DNA of 64,000 bases from the NCBI GenBank assembly GCA_019090455.1, contig JAHRWA010000032.1, positions 124,001 through 188,000 on the forward strand. The letters run 5' to 3'. Within the stretch, counting starts at the first letter, position 1. The number at the start of each line of letters is the position of its first letter. The notes below the pieces were generated by a model that saw only the letters and a list, made by a program, of their open reading frames with translations, ran no database searches and was not told the DNA's origin. The stretch comes from Pseudomonadales bacterium (GTDB taxonomy: Bacteria; Pseudomonadota; Gammaproteobacteria; Pseudomonadales; DC-out160). The translations under genes were made by a program, and so were the position numbers. This document shows, piece by piece, positions 18,338-28,672 of this stretch.

Positions 18338-19807
18338 TTAGGGGGATGGACGCCAAACTAGATTCAATTCTCGCGCGGCTTTCACATCATCTAACCGTTT
18401 AACCGACAAACTGTGAGGCGCGTTACGTAGCAATTCAGGGCTTTGGTGGGCTTCTTTTTGAATGGCAATCATCGCCTCCACAAAACCATCTAATTCACTT
18501 TTTGCTTCTGTCTCCGTGGGCTCTATCAACCAACACTCTGGTATCAATAGTGGAAAATAGGTCGTCGGAGCGTGATAACCGTAATCTAATAAACGCTTAG
18601 CGTAATCCATAGCACTGACTCTCAATGCTTTCGCTTCTTCGCTGAAAGTGATGATGAACTCATGCGTGGCTCGGCGTTCAGGGTACGCCAATTTAAAACC
18701 CGCTAGTTCCATTTTTTTCATCAAATAATTGGCATTTAACGTTGAAAATAATCCTGCCCTAACCAACCCTTCTCGCCCTAATGCACGCGCGTAATAATAC
18801 GCTCTCAGCAAAACTCCCGCATTCCCCATAAACGCCGACAACCGGCCTATGGTATCGGGGCAATCTTTTTCGTTTAACCAACGATACTTAAATTCATTGT
18901 GATGACCAACGGCTTCTCGGCCCACTACAGGTATTGGCAAATACGGTAACAAACGCTCATTGACTGCTACCGGTCCAGCACCCGGTCCTCCACCACCGTG
19001 CGGAGTAGCAAACGTTTTATGCAGATTCATATGCAATACGTCAAAACCCATATCACCCGGCTTAACCTGCCCTAAAATGGCATTTAAATTAGCGCCATCG
19101 TAATACAACAAACCACCCACTTCATGGACAATCTTAGCGATTTCTTCCACCTGCCGCTCAAACACACCACAGGTAGAGGGGTTAGTCATCATCAGGCCAG
19201 CAGTTTGCGGTCCAACTGCTGCTTTTAACGCATCAATATCCACATCCCCGCCAGCAGTCACAGCAATTTCTTTTACTTTATATCCACACATTACAGCCGT
19301 GGCAGGATTAGTTCCGTGTGCAGTACTTGGAATAATAATTTCTGTCCGTTGCTCATCTTGTCTCGCATTATGATAAGCCCTAATCATCGCGACTCCCGCA
19401 AACTCCCCTTGAGCGCCGGCCATCGGAGTCAGGGACACCCCTTTCATCCCAGTGACATCTTTAATGATTTCTTGCAATTCAAAGATGCAAGCCATATACC
19501 CTTGACTGGCTGACTCTGGTGCCAAAGGATGACGCGCCAAAAAACCAGGGAGGGATGCAGCACGATTTGCACCACGCGGGTTGTACTTCATCGTACAAGA
19601 GCCCAAGGGATAAAATTGTGTATCGATAGAATAATTCTTACGCGATAAGTTTGTGTAGTGACGAACAACTTGTAGCTCTGACACTTCAGGTAATAACGCA
19701 CTTTTTTTGCGTCTCAGATGTTTAGGAATACCACTGATATCTACTGTTTCTGCCGGTGCTTGAGATGTAGCACGACGTCCGGATGAACTCTGCTCGAATA
19801 TCAACAT
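18338..19807 (-). CDS. gcvPB: Glycine dehydrogenase (decarboxylating) subunit 2
   Basis: GcvPB is the PLP-bearing half of the split P-protein, which decarboxylates glycine and passes the aminomethyl group to GcvH. The PLP lysine is Lys264 in [18 protein letters not shown]. Other family blocks are [10 protein letters not shown] near residue 68, PMAGAQGE near 128, and [10 protein letters not shown] near 161. I start at the ATG at 19807, which has GAGGAG overlapping the end of gcvPA and lies just one base after that gene's stop, giving 489 residues; the stop and start thus nearly overlap, implying translational coupling. Split P-proteins are common outside the enterics; Pseudomonas and E. coli have a single fused chain. 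Confidence 0.96.
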   Translation of the reverse strand: MLIFEQSSSGRRATSQAPAETVDISGIPKHLRRKKSALLPEVSELQVVRHYTNLSRKNYSIDTQFYPLGSCTMKYNPRGANRAASLPGFLARHPLAPESASQGYMACIFELQEIIKDVTGMKGVSLTPMAGAQGEFAGVAMIRAYHNARQDEQRTEIIIPSTAHGTNPATAVMCGYKVKEIAVTAGGDVDIDALKAAVGPQTAGLMMTNPSTCGVFERQVEEIAKIVHEVGGLLYYDGANLNAILGQVKPGDMGFDVLHMNLHKTFATPHGGGGPGAGPVAVNERLLPYLPIPVVGREAVGHHNEFKYRWLNEKDCPDTIGRLSAFMGNAGVLLRAYYYARALGREGLVRAGLFSTLNANYLMKKMELAGFKLAYPERRATHEFIITFSEEAKALRVSAMDYAKRLLDYGYHAPTTYFPLLIPECWLIEPTETEAKSELDGFVEAMIAIQKEAHQSPELLRNAPHSLSVKRLDDVKAARELNLVWRPSP

Positions 19808-19808
19808 A

Positions 19809-21191
19809 TCAGCACTCCTCTGCTTTTTTTGCATCATCTATAGCGCTTGCCAATAAACGAGCGTACGTATCTATATCTGGGACCGATTTAGTTTCCGTAA
19901 CACAGATCAACAAGGCATGACCAAATTCAGGGTAATAAGGCGATAAATCTAACCCTGCAATTAATCCCTTTCCTAACATAAATTCCAAAACATCATTAAC
20001 GGGTAAGGGCAACTGAACAACCATTTCATGAAAAAAGGCGCTGGAATATAGCGGAGTCACACCATCAATGTCCTCTAATTTTTCTTTTAATTGCATTAGA
20101 TTGTAATGACAATGAGATGCCACTTGCTCCAACCCTTTCGCCCCTAACAAACTCATATAAATAGTAGAGGCAGACATCGCAAGACCTTGATTAGTACAAA
20201 TATTCGAAGTCGCCTTAGAACGTCGTATATGCTGCTCCCGCGCTTGCAAAGTTAAAGCGAATCCTTCCTTACCTTCACTATCTACGGTTTTACCAATAAT
20301 GCGTCCGGGCATTTGCCTGACAATTTTCTGTGTGCAACACATAAAGCCAAAGTAAGGACCACCGGAAGAGACAGGAATACCTAATGGCTGCCCCTCACCA
20401 ACGACAATATCGACACCGCTCTTGCCCCACTCACCAGGCGGGGAAAGAATGGCCAAAGAAGTGGGATTCACCACCGCTATCACTAACATACCGTTATCGT
20501 GGGCCCAATCCGTTAATGCATCCACCTCTTCCAGAACACCAAAGAAATTTGGCTGGGATATGACTAGCGCAGCGAAGTCCTCGCCAACATGCTCATTTAA
20601 GTGGGCCAGTTCCATCTGCCCGCTGTCTTGACTAAACGAGATTTCTACCGATTCAATATTTTGGTTATTAACTATATTAATGGTGGTTTCTCGATAGTGA
20701 GGATGAACCGAGCGCGCCATCAGAACCTTGCGACTTTTGGATTTTCGATTAGCCCGCACCGCCATCAACACCGCCTCGGCTAGTGCTGATGCACCATCGT
20801 ATAATGTGGCGTTTGAGACATCCATCGAGGTCAGGTGGGCCATCATCGATTGGTACTCGTAGATTGTCTGTAACGTACCCTGACTCGCTTCGGCTTGATA
20901 AGGCGTATAAGCAGTATAAAATTCTCCCCTAGTGACAATTTCCCATACTGCCGCCGGTATATGATGCTCGTATGCCCCTGCTCCAATAAAATTGAGTTTA
21001 CCGCTATCTTGTTGTGCCCGCGCTGACATCAATTGAGTAATTTCCATCTCACCAATACCCGAGGGTACTTGGCTTAAATCTCCTGCTCGCAAATGCGATG
21101 GGATTTCGTCAAAAATCTGATCAATACTATCAACGCCAATGACCTCCAGCATTTCATCAACATCATCGTCAGTGTGTGGTATATAGGGCAT
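19809..21191 (-). CDS. gcvPA: Glycine dehydrogenase (decarboxylating) subunit 1
   Basis: GcvPA is the non-PLP-binding half of the split P-protein, 460 residues, usual for the subunit. Recognisable blocks include [10 protein letters not shown] at the start, [46 protein letters not shown], and the GGPYFGFM and [23 protein letters not shown] region. GAGG lies about seven bases before the ATG. It follows gcvH by about 97 bases and is tightly coupled to gcvPB. Together they form the alpha2beta2 enzyme. Confidence 0.96.
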   Translation of the reverse strand: MPYIPHTDDDVDEMLEVIGVDSIDQIFDEIPSHLRAGDLSQVPSGIGEMEITQLMSARAQQDSGKLNFIGAGAYEHHIPAAVWEIVTRGEFYTAYTPYQAEASQGTLQTIYEYQSMMAHLTSMDVSNATLYDGASALAEAVLMAVRANRKSKSRKVLMARSVHPHYRETTINIVNNQNIESVEISFSQDSGQMELAHLNEHVGEDFAALVISQPNFFGVLEEVDALTDWAHDNGMLVIAVVNPTSLAILSPPGEWGKSGVDIVVGEGQPLGIPVSSGGPYFGFMCCTQKIVRQMPGRIIGKTVDSEGKEGFALTLQAREQHIRRSKATSNICTNQGLAMSASTIYMSLLGAKGLEQVASHCHYNLMQLKEKLEDIDGVTPLYSSAFFHEMVVQLPLPVNDVLEFMLGKGLIAGLDLSPYYPEFGHALLICVTETKSVPDIDTYARLLASAIDDAKKAEEC

Positions 21192-21288
21192 TGTTTACCT
21201 CGGCGGGATACTCGGAATACTTGGGATAGCTAAACCAATCTATTAGCGCGAACCGTTAACTAAAAGCTTAAGCAGTGATTTGAAAACT

Positions 21289-21684
21289 TTACTCATTTTC
21301 CTCATTTATTTGCTCTAGATATTGGTCGGCAGTCATTAATTTCTCCAATTCAGAAGGGTCGCTTAATTTAACTTGAAACATCCAACCGTCACCGTAAGCA
21401 TCGTTGTTTATAATTTCGGGCGAATCTTCTAACTCTTCATTGATCGCCACGATTTCTCCCGATACTGCCGCATAGATATCTGAAGCCGCTTTCACCGATT
21501 CAACGACTCCAATTTCTTCCCCTACTGTGATAGTAGATTTCAACTCAGGTACTTCCACGAAGACCAAATCACCCATTGCTTCCTGCGCATGCTCGGTAAT
21601 ACCAGCAAATGCAGTTCCATCATCCTCTACTCGCAACCATTCATGGCTTGATAGGTATTTTAATTCTCCAGGTACATCACTCAT
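21289..21684 (-). CDS. gcvH: Glycine cleavage system H protein
   Basis: GcvH carries the lipoyl arm that shuttles the aminomethyl group between the P, T and L proteins. The 131-residue length is standard. The lipoylated Lys65 lies in [17 protein letters not shown]. The start at 21684 ([16 protein letters not shown]) has GAGGAA upstream; an upstream ATG at 21729 is discarded. It sits between gcvT and gcvPA in one transcription direction. The shared L protein (dihydrolipoamide dehydrogenase) is not in the window. Confidence 0.97.
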   Translation of the reverse strand: MSDVPGELKYLSSHEWLRVEDDGTAFAGITEHAQEAMGDLVFVEVPELKSTITVGEEIGVVESVKAASDIYAAVSGEIVAINEELEDSPEIINNDAYGDGWMFQVKLSDPSELEKLMTADQYLEQINEENE

Positions 21685-21797
21685 TATTTCATTCCTCACT
21701 TGTAACTGATCTATTAACACATTTTGCAATATTATAAGGGCTTATTTTATCACGTTGTCATAGCCGCTTTAATCTACCGTTACGGCAAATAACAGGA

Positions 21798-22907
21798 CTA
21801 TTTAAAAACCTTCACACCGTTTCTGACAAAGGGAGGGCGCACCACCTTCACAGTGTGGCGTTTTTTTCGAATTTCAACTTCACAGTGATGACCGACTGGT
21901 TTCACCACTCTCGCCAAGGCGATACTATAGCCCAAAGTCGGGGAAAATGTACCGCTGGTCACTTCTCCTGTCATCACGCCATCAACCAACACGCTTTGGT
22001 GAGCGCGTAAAACACCTCGCTCCTCCAACACCAAACCCACCAATTGGCGATTCGCACCGTTTTCTTTTTCTGCTTTCAATGCCGATTGCCCGATAAACTC
22101 TCTATCTTCTTTGTCTAACACCACCGTCCAGTTCATTGCCGATTCTGCTGGGCTAACGGACTCATCCATATCTGAACCGTAAAGATTCATACCCGCTTCA
22201 AGGCGCAAGGTATCACGCGCACCGAGACCACAAGGAATTACATCAGCATCCAACAGCTGTTGCCAAAAATGTGTTGCATCGGTATTAGGCAACATAATTT
22301 CCAAGCCATCTTCACCGGTGTATCCCGTTCGAGCGACAAACCATTCCCCTGATTTTTGCAAAAATTGCCCTTCAAATTGTGAGAGAGACTCCACTCGAGC
22401 CGATTCCGCTTTCCTCAAAACACGGACCACCGTTTCAATGGCTTTGGGACCCTGTATCGCAATCATTGCCAGTTGGGGTCTTTCGGCAATCTGCACATCA
22501 AAGTTCTTGCTCTGCTTTTCAATCCAAGCTAAATCCTTTTCCCTAGTCCCACAATTCACCACTAATCGATACCAATCCTGGCCCAACCCGTCAATCATTC
22601 TGTAGACAATCAGATCATCGAGAATACCGCCATCTTCTTGGCACATAGCGGTGTATAGCGCCTTGCCTGCTTGTTTCAGTTTATCCACATCATTCGCTAA
22701 CAAACGACGCAAGTACTCTCTCGCACCAGGCCCCAACACATCCACCACCGTCATATGAGAAACGTCAAACATGCCAACATGTTTTCGCACTGCATGATGC
22801 TCTTCAATTTGAGAACCATAATGAATAGGCATATCCCAACCACCAAAATCCACTATCTTTCCACCGGCTTTCACATGGCTATCAAACAACGCTGTTTTAT
22901 GTCCCAC
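21798..22907 (-). CDS. gcvT: Glycine cleavage system T protein, aminomethyltransferase
   Basis: GcvT moves the methylene group from lipoyl-GcvH to tetrahydrofolate and releases ammonia. I start at a GTG at 22907 with AAAAGGAA upstream; this gives 369 residues and the usual N-terminus (GHKTALFDSHVKAGGKIVDFGGWDMPIHYG). The frame is open 21 codons further, but those codons are 21-base tandem repeats and overlap the gene before. Other blocks are GMFDVSHM, NDVDKL, and TGYTGEDGLEI with GARDTLRLEAGM. No glycine riboswitch was seen; the gene is inside a long same-strand run, so it may depend on upstream promoters. Confidence 0.95.
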   Translation of the reverse strand: MGHKTALFDSHVKAGGKIVDFGGWDMPIHYGSQIEEHHAVRKHVGMFDVSHMTVVDVLGPGAREYLRRLLANDVDKLKQAGKALYTAMCQEDGGILDDLIVYRMIDGLGQDWYRLVVNCGTREKDLAWIEKQSKNFDVQIAERPQLAMIAIQGPKAIETVVRVLRKAESARVESLSQFEGQFLQKSGEWFVARTGYTGEDGLEIMLPNTDATHFWQQLLDADVIPCGLGARDTLRLEAGMNLYGSDMDESVSPAESAMNWTVVLDKEDREFIGQSALKAEKENGANRQLVGLVLEERGVLRAHQSVLVDGVMTGEVTSGTFSPTLGYSIALARVVKPVGHHCEVEIRKKRHTVKVVRPPFVRNGVKVFK

Positions 22908-22928
22908 GGTTTTATTCCTTTTTCTATA

Positions 22929-22973
22929 GCTCAGCAGATTATGACTATGGCTCAACAGATTATGACTCAACAG
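22929..22973. repeat. 21-bp tandem repeat in the gcvT leader
   Basis: Two near-identical 21-base units (GCTCAGCAGATTATGACTATG and GCTCAACAGATTATGACTCA-) and a partial third lie between the gcvT start and the end of the preceding gene. The second unit contains the TAA stop of the MaoC-like gene (22960-22962). Confidence 0.85.
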
Positions 22974-23439
22974 GCCCGAGCATTAACGTCTCAACAAAAT
23001 CCAAAACAAGAACATCATCTTGATTTCGCATGATGTGCTGTAACGCCAACAATATATTACCCGATTTGGTAATCGACGTTATCCGAGGAACCAACTCTAC
23101 TTGGACGGTATCACCTGCATACCCCGGCGCCTTAATATCCGCGTTGACATTCAACATCCCTTTCATCAATCCAAAAGGTTGTTGCTTTGATATATCTTCA
23201 AGCACGGTCAACAAAAGTGGTGCAACCAACCCCATTCCTATGGTTATTAAAAAAGGGCCCGGTGCAAATCGCTTATGGTGGGAAGGCGGCATATTCGTTT
23301 TAACGTATTCCATGTCAATGAACAGAGGTTCATGCAAACCCCCTACATTAACGAAAGCACAGATATCGGCATCAAATAAAGTTCTCCTAGCCGTCAAATA
23401 ACTACCAAAAGGTCTATCACTCGTGATTTCTTGTTGCAT
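22960..23439 (-). CDS. MaoC-like hotdog protein in the ubi-gcv run
   Basis: A 159-residue protein with the pattern of a MaoC-type hotdog fold: an RFAPGPFLITIGMGL segment at the central helix and an IKAPGYAGDTVQVELV strand pair, as in enoyl hydratase and thioesterase relatives. The strict hydratase Asp/His pair is not evident, so activity is uncertain. It is inserted between ubiI and gcvT on the same strand, 30 bases after ubiI start region's upstream neighbour order (ubiI ends 30 bases before the next boundary), and its stop codon lies inside a 21-base repeat in the gcvT leader. The position may only reflect cotranscription. Could be a lipid- or acyl-CoA-related accessory enzyme. Confidence 0.6.
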   Translation of the reverse strand: MQQEITSDRPFGSYLTARRTLFDADICAFVNVGGLHEPLFIDMEYVKTNMPPSHHKRFAPGPFLITIGMGLVAPLLLTVLEDISKQQPFGLMKGMLNVNADIKAPGYAGDTVQVELVPRITSITKSGNILLALQHIMRNQDDVLVLDFVETLMLGPVES

Positions 23440-23469
23440 GCCATTTTCCTAGGGTAATGTTCAAATAAT

Positions 23470-24825
23470 CTAATACAGTAGATCAGACTCGAGCTTCGGC
23501 TTCGCTGACAACGGCAAGTCCCCTGACAATCCCATCGCCTGCGCCATTATGTGATTTTTTATCGGGGAGGCTTGATTCATCAAACTCATACCCGTATTTC
23601 TTAGCATTCGAATCGACAAATCTTCAGCGGAAAAAAGCTGTTTAAAGCCGCCCATCGCCGTCATCATTGCTAAATTAGGGCCTTTTCTTCGTCTTTCAAA
23701 ACGACGTAAGAAACCGTGGATTCCCGGCGACAATCCCGCCTCCATTGCCTGACAGATCTCTTCTGCTAAAACGGCTGCATCCATGAATCCTAAATTCACA
23801 CCTTGCCCGGCCAGAGGATGAATGGTATGTGCCGCATCGCCAATAAGAGCTACATTATCCTGAATATAATTGGAAACGTGGCGTTGTTTAAGAGGATATG
23901 AAAAACGTTTATCGCACCATTCGACCTGTCCCAGGCGACCTTCAAAAGCTTGCGTCAGTTTTTGTGAAAAAGCCTCATCTGTTAAGGCAAGCAAATCGCG
24001 AGATTCCGCGGGCGACGTTGACCACACCAGGGAACAATAGTGTTGCCTATTATCTTTCTCATTTGTCTTACCATCCCCTGGCTGATCACCTCCTATTTGA
24101 TCATACCTGCCATCATCAGACAGGGGCAAGAATGCGATTGGGCCTGTAGGAGTAAATCGTTGCCACGCCGTGGCCTCATGTGACTTTTCTGTTTTTATTG
24201 TCGTGACTATCGCGCTTTGGTGATAGTCACTCACCTGCAATGAAAAGCGTAATTGATCTCGCACAAATGAATTTGCGCCATCGGCTCCCACGAGTAGCTT
24301 TGTCCGTACAGTGCGATGACTCCCTAATAAAAGCGACACATCAGGCGTAGTCTTCTCGATTTTCACTAACTGTTCCGGACTTAAAATTTCGATTTGAGGA
24401 TAATGACGACAGCATTCTAGTAACGCTTTTTGAATAACCCGGTTTTCAACAATGTGCCCTAATCGAGTTTCACCTAAATCTTCCGCATAAAACTGAATAG
24501 ATCCCGTGCCTTCCGCATCCCATACATCCATCTTTCGAAACGGGCTTACACGGTGTGACACCATTAAAGGCCAAGCGCCCACATTTTCTAAAACGCGCTG
24601 AGACGCGACTGTGATGGCACTCACTCGAGGATCAAACCCTGCTTGCCATGGCGCATCCAAAACACTATTTTCCAACACCCCCACTTTAAGAGCAGCCAAT
24701 TTTGAAGACGTTTTAGCCGCTTCACCGAGTAATGCGGCTAAACACGCTCCCACCATACCGCCGCCCACGATGACGATATCAAAATTGAGGGCATCCTTTG
24801 TATCTTGCTCATAAAACAGAGACAT
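23470..24825 (-). CDS. UbiH/UbiF/UbiI-family FAD-dependent hydroxylase
   Basis: A flavin monooxygenase of the ubiquinone-ring hydroxylase family, 451 residues, likely the UbiI (VisC) type acting at ring C5. The N-terminal FAD motif is IVIVGGGMVGACLAALLG and the second conserved site is LIGDAAHTIHPLAGQGVNLG near residue 330. I start at the ATG at 24825, which has GGGAG upstream and overlaps the end of ubiH by 17 bases, implying coupling. An insert around residues 245-262 (GGDQPGDGKTNEKDNRQ) is not typical. The C6 hydroxylation is probably done by Coq7, encoded elsewhere in this window, so this protein is more likely UbiI than UbiF. Confidence 0.88.
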   Translation of the reverse strand: MSLFYEQDTKDALNFDIVIVGGGMVGACLAALLGEAAKTSSKLAALKVGVLENSVLDAPWQAGFDPRVSAITVASQRVLENVGAWPLMVSHRVSPFRKMDVWDAEGTGSIQFYAEDLGETRLGHIVENRVIQKALLECCRHYPQIEILSPEQLVKIEKTTPDVSLLLGSHRTVRTKLLVGADGANSFVRDQLRFSLQVSDYHQSAIVTTIKTEKSHEATAWQRFTPTGPIAFLPLSDDGRYDQIGGDQPGDGKTNEKDNRQHYCSLVWSTSPAESRDLLALTDEAFSQKLTQAFEGRLGQVEWCDKRFSYPLKQRHVSNYIQDNVALIGDAAHTIHPLAGQGVNLGFMDAAVLAEEICQAMEAGLSPGIHGFLRRFERRRKGPNLAMMTAMGGFKQLFSAEDLSIRMLRNTGMSLMNQASPIKNHIMAQAMGLSGDLPLSAKPKLESDLLY

Positions 24826-26035
24826 GATGAGCGGCTCCCATAGCATGTTTGGAAAAAATATCCTTACCCAAGCCCCAGACATCAAGCCCTATCAAACCCA
24901 CGTTGCGAGCAACACGTAACACATCAGATTCACTGCTAAATAACCGCAGCAAATTATCAGAAAACTGAATCGTTTTTTCCTGATCCAGTCTGCGTTTATT
25001 CCAATATCCCTGGAGAACGTCAAAATTATCGATGGGGTGATGACTTCGGTATGCCTGCTTTATATCTGCGGCCAATACCGCAACATCTCTTGCGGCGACG
25101 TTAAAACCCTGCCCCGCAACGGGATGCAGTGTATGGGCTGCGTTACCCACTAGAACCACTCTAGGTCGTATTTGTTCCTTCGCTCTCATCAACTGCAACG
25201 GATAGGAATATCGCTCACCCACTTTTATGAATTGTCCTACACGATGACCAAATTGAAGTTGCAGCTTTTCCATAAAATCATTATCTGACAAAGCCATTGT
25301 TTCTTCAGCCGCTTGGCACTCCAAGGACCAAACCAACGAATATCGATTATTATTTAAAGGCAATAAAGCCAATGGTCCATTTTCCGTAAACCGCTCATTG
25401 GCCAATCCCTGATGTTGACGATCAGGGCTGACATTTGCAATTATCGCTTTCTGGCCATAATCGGTATAGGCCACATCAATACCCAGCATAGCGCGAAGTT
25501 CTGAATCTTGACCGTCTGCAGCAATAATTAATTTCGTCAAAACATCACGGGATTGATGCTCACCTTCAATAGTGACTGACACTCCATCCGTTTGGAATGA
25601 AATCGCTGCCACTTTCGCAGGTGATTGAACTTGAATATTAGAATATTGAAATAATTGATTGATTAACACATTTCCAAGACTCGCGTTTTCAATCACATAA
25701 CCCAACGCTGGCACCCCTTGATCCATAGCACTCAAATAAGAGGCCCCAAAACCTCCCTTTTCCGACACGGTAATATCAATGATCGGTTCCGCCTGTGCGC
25801 GCATCAATGTCCAGCAACCAAGCTGATGAAAAATCTCAGCAGTGCCACGTGATAATGCCGTACTTCGTGCATCGTAGCTGGTTTGAATTTCACCTGACGC
25901 TGAGGCACGAGATTCATTAACGGGGAACGCTTCTACCAACAATATAGAAAGGTCACTATTTTTAGCCAAGGCGCAGGCTAAAGTTGCACCCACCATACCG
26001 CCGCCAACAATGCAGACATCAACATTTTTTTTCAT
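24809..26035 (-). CDS. ubiH: 2-octaprenyl-6-methoxyphenol hydroxylase
   Basis: UbiH hydroxylates the C1 position in aerobic ubiquinone synthesis. The 408-residue product has the FAD motif CIVGGGMVGATLACAL at the start, and the second site reads VGNAAHTLHPVAGQGFNVAARD, with Asn in place of the usual Asp just as in E. coli UbiH, which separates it from the neighbouring homologue. The start is chosen at the ATG at 26035 by family comparison; a GTG 11 codons earlier (26068) is possible and neither has a strong ribosome site. It lies between pepP and ubiI, the conserved pepP-ubiH-ubiI order of gammaproteobacteria. Confidence 0.93.
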   Translation of the reverse strand: MKKNVDVCIVGGGMVGATLACALAKNSDLSILLVEAFPVNESRASASGEIQTSYDARSTALSRGTAEIFHQLGCWTLMRAQAEPIIDITVSEKGGFGASYLSAMDQGVPALGYVIENASLGNVLINQLFQYSNIQVQSPAKVAAISFQTDGVSVTIEGEHQSRDVLTKLIIAADGQDSELRAMLGIDVAYTDYGQKAIIANVSPDRQHQGLANERFTENGPLALLPLNNNRYSLVWSLECQAAEETMALSDNDFMEKLQLQFGHRVGQFIKVGERYSYPLQLMRAKEQIRPRVVLVGNAAHTLHPVAGQGFNVAARDVAVLAADIKQAYRSHHPIDNFDVLQGYWNKRRLDQEKTIQFSDNLLRLFSSESDVLRVARNVGLIGLDVWGLGKDIFSKHAMGAAHHVSVL

Positions 26036-26132
26036 GATTTTAGGGATTTTATTCTTTAGTGGTTTCACACTACATTTTCAGTGCTACGACGCTAGATGCG
26101 CTCGGTTCAAAACTTATTTTCCAGTCAACCTT

Positions 26133-27536
26133 TTACTTTAAGCTCGACTTTTTCTTTAACTGTTTTTTAGTTTTTGCTTTCTTTACGGTACTTTTATTGT
26201 TGGACTGCACCGATACCGGCGCGCTCTTTGCCATTAATTTCTCAATATCCGCCACCGTCTTCGGTGCATCTCGAGTTAACACTAATGCCTCGCCTTTCGT
26301 GACAACAACATCATCTTCAATTCGAACACCAATGCCTCGGTATTTCTCCGGTGCCGACTTACAATCCACAGAGATATAAAGTCCTGGCTCAACAGTCAAA
26401 ACCATCCCAGGTTCTAATAGTCGCCATTTATCCCCCACTTTATAATCACCCACATCATGCACATCCAGCCCAAGCCAATGTCCAGTCCGGTGCATATAGT
26501 ATTGGCTATAAGCTTCCTCTTTAATCAGGGTGCTAACGCTCCCTTTTAACAAACCCAATTTTACTAAACCTTTCGTCAATATTCGAATAACCGTCTCGTG
26601 GGGTTTATTCCAATGATTACCCACTTTCACTTCCTTGATGGCCGCTAGCTGAGCTTTGAGAACCAATTCATAAATCTCTTTTTGGGCATCACTAAACACG
26701 CCGTTGACGGGGAAAGTTCGAGTAAGATCTCCCGCATAATGATCGTATTCTCCTCCCGCATCTACCAGCACCAAATCACCGTCTTGTAATACCTGGTTGT
26801 TTTCAACGTAATGTAGAATGCATGCATTCTTACCCCCTCCCACAATGGAAGGATAAGCAGGGGAACGACATCCCCGCCGCATAAACTCATGGATATATTC
26901 CGCTTCCAGCTGATACTCCATCATGCCTGGTTTCACTTTTTCCATAGCACGACTATGCGCCTCTGCTGACGCGGTTGCTGCCTCCTGCATCATACCAATT
27001 TCAGTTTTACTCTTAATTAACCGTAACTCATGTAACAACTGATCTAATGCAACAAACTGACTTGGTGGCTGTGCTCCGCTACGTACTTTCCCACGAAGAA
27101 CATTGACCCACGCCATCACCTGCGAATCAAAATCCGGCCGACTACCCATGGCGTAATAAACCCTGTCCTTCCCATCCAATAAGTCCGGAAGAATGTCATC
27201 GATAGAGCCAATAGGAAACGCTTCATCTACCGAGTAATCACGCAGCACACCTTCAGGTCCCGAGCGATAGCCATACCAAATTTCCATAGTCGGGTCACGC
27301 TCCCGGCAGAACATGACGACTTTACCTTGCTTACGGCCCGGGATTAAAACCAACACCGATTCGGGTTCATCAAATCCCGATAAATAATGAAAATTGCTGT
27401 CCTGGCGAAAGGAATAATCCACATCGCTATTGCGTGCTTTCTCTGTTGCCGAAGGTAAAATGGCGATTGCATTTTTACCCATTGATTGCATCACATTACG
27501 GCATCGTTTCGCATACTCTTGCTGGGTTATTTTCAT
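26133..27536 (-). CDS. pepP: Xaa-Pro aminopeptidase P
   Basis: PepP removes N-terminal residues that precede proline. The 467-residue protein has the creatinase-like N domain (YSFRQDSNFHYLSGFDEPESVLVL) and the pita-bread metallopeptidase C domain. Metal ligands are visible in LVDAGGEYDHYAGDLTRTFP (two Asp), HRTGHWLGLDVHDVG (His), TVEPGLYI (Glu) and GVRIEDDVVVT (Glu). A lysine/serine-rich C-terminal tail of about 25 residues is an addition to the usual length. It follows ygfB by 70 bases and precedes ubiH, as in E. coli and Pseudomonas. Confidence 0.95.
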   Translation of the reverse strand: MKITQQEYAKRCRNVMQSMGKNAIAILPSATEKARNSDVDYSFRQDSNFHYLSGFDEPESVLVLIPGRKQGKVVMFCRERDPTMEIWYGYRSGPEGVLRDYSVDEAFPIGSIDDILPDLLDGKDRVYYAMGSRPDFDSQVMAWVNVLRGKVRSGAQPPSQFVALDQLLHELRLIKSKTEIGMMQEAATASAEAHSRAMEKVKPGMMEYQLEAEYIHEFMRRGCRSPAYPSIVGGGKNACILHYVENNQVLQDGDLVLVDAGGEYDHYAGDLTRTFPVNGVFSDAQKEIYELVLKAQLAAIKEVKVGNHWNKPHETVIRILTKGLVKLGLLKGSVSTLIKEEAYSQYYMHRTGHWLGLDVHDVGDYKVGDKWRLLEPGMVLTVEPGLYISVDCKSAPEKYRGIGVRIEDDVVVTKGEALVLTRDAPKTVADIEKLMAKSAPVSVQSNNKSTVKKAKTKKQLKKKSSLK

Positions 27537-27606
27537 AAGACGTCGTTACACCGATACGTTATTAATTTGTTGTAGCCACAATCATTTATAGCCCTTTATC
27601 CCATCG

Positions 27607-28194
27607 CTAATGCAGCGGTGGATTGCGAGTCTCCGCATCGGAATCCTCGTCCCCGAGTCCATATTCACCATAGACCATCACACAGGCGACACGAACATAT
27701 TCTAACAACTCACTGTAATTGACTTCTTCTTCCTCCGAAGATTCTATCTCCGCTTCCACTCGCGCCACCTCAGCGAAATCATGTAACGTTGCTTTGATGT
27801 CTTCCTCGATATCAGAATCCTTCAAAGCTCCACCATGACCAAACCCCTGCAAAAACCCTTGGCACCAACTGGAAAGAGCCTGCACCTTGTCGGTCAAGCT
27901 GTAATCATCATCCGGCAGCACAGGCATAAAGCCAAACTGATCATCTCGCAATTCTCGCTGTGTTAACTCATATAGCCCGAGAAGGATGGCCTTGTCACCC
28001 GGTGCAGGGTCTCTCTTAATATCAAAATGAATTTTCATACCCAGCCACCACTGACCCACTGATTGTTGCAATCCAGCACTTAGCTGGCCGCAAATCACCC
28101 CATGAAATTCAGAAGCCCTAATCAGGGATCCCATCTCATCCAGTATGGCGTTAATTTCATCATAATCACGTGCTAGCGCATTCTCTTCAGTCAT
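27607..28194 (-). CDS. ygfB: UPF0149 family protein YgfB
   Basis: A 195-residue acidic protein of the UPF0149 family, conserved upstream of pepP-ubiH. In Pseudomonas the homologue influences beta-lactamase expression by countering an antitermination factor; other roles are unclear. Family blocks seen are FHGVICGQLSAG near residue 30, LSSWCQGFLQGFGHGG near 110, and the C-terminal EYVRVACVMVYGE. I use the ATG at 28194, three codons inside a GTG-opened frame. It starts the minus-strand ubi-gcv run; its promoter lies in the 198-base divergent gap with the zapB-like gene. Confidence 0.9.
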   Translation of the reverse strand: MTEENALARDYDEINAILDEMGSLIRASEFHGVICGQLSAGLQQSVGQWWLGMKIHFDIKRDPAPGDKAILLGLYELTQRELRDDQFGFMPVLPDDDYSLTDKVQALSSWCQGFLQGFGHGGALKDSDIEEDIKATLHDFAEVARVEAEIESSEEEEVNYSELLEYVRVACVMVYGEYGLGDEDSDAETRNPPLH

Positions 28195-28392
28195 AAATTT
28201 CACACAAATAAATTAAACGCCCGTTATTTTAATGGGCCGATCTTTTGTCAACTATTATACATGTTGAGTAAGATAAAAAATGGTCTTTGACCGTAGACCA
28301 GGAAGAACCCCATACTACAGCCCTTCGCCATTTGAGTGAAACAATTCTAGCCGGTTAGCTTTAACCAGCTCCGCCAAACACGAGAACACGAA

Positions 28393-28599
28393 ATGCTCGA
28401 ACAAGAGTTTAAACATCTGGAAGATAAGATTGATACTTTGCTCTCAGCGCAACAGGAATTGAGGAGAAAAAATCACAGCTTACTTAACAACGAAAAATCA
28501 CTTATGAATGAGCGCACTGAATTAATGAAGAAAAATGACCTCGCTCGTAATAAAATTGAAGCGATGATTTCTAGGCTAAAAGGTTTGGAAGAAAGCTAA
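28393..28599 (+). CDS. Small coiled-coil TIGR02449-type protein, ZapB-like
   Basis: A 68-residue protein that is a single coiled coil from end to end (LEQEFKHLEDKIDTLLSAQQ onward), of the small family encoded just before zapA in Pseudomonas-like bacteria and often compared with ZapB. ZapB-type proteins help stabilise the FtsZ ring through ZapA. The start has no clear ribosome site, but length, position and coiled-coil register fit. It is followed by zapA after 73 bases. Confidence 0.8.
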   Translation: MLEQEFKHLEDKIDTLLSAQQELRRKNHSLLNNEKSLMNERTELMKKNDLARNKIEAMISRLKGLEES

Positions 28600-28672
28600 G
28601 ATAAAAACGCATACAATAAAATCCTATAGGCAATAAAACCCCGAACCAACTGAATAAATCAACGAGTAAAAC

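Noticed and set aside
21285..23470. Glycine riboswitch near gcvT
   Set aside because: No conserved aptamer motifs were seen in the short leaders; the gcv genes lie inside a longer same-strand run.
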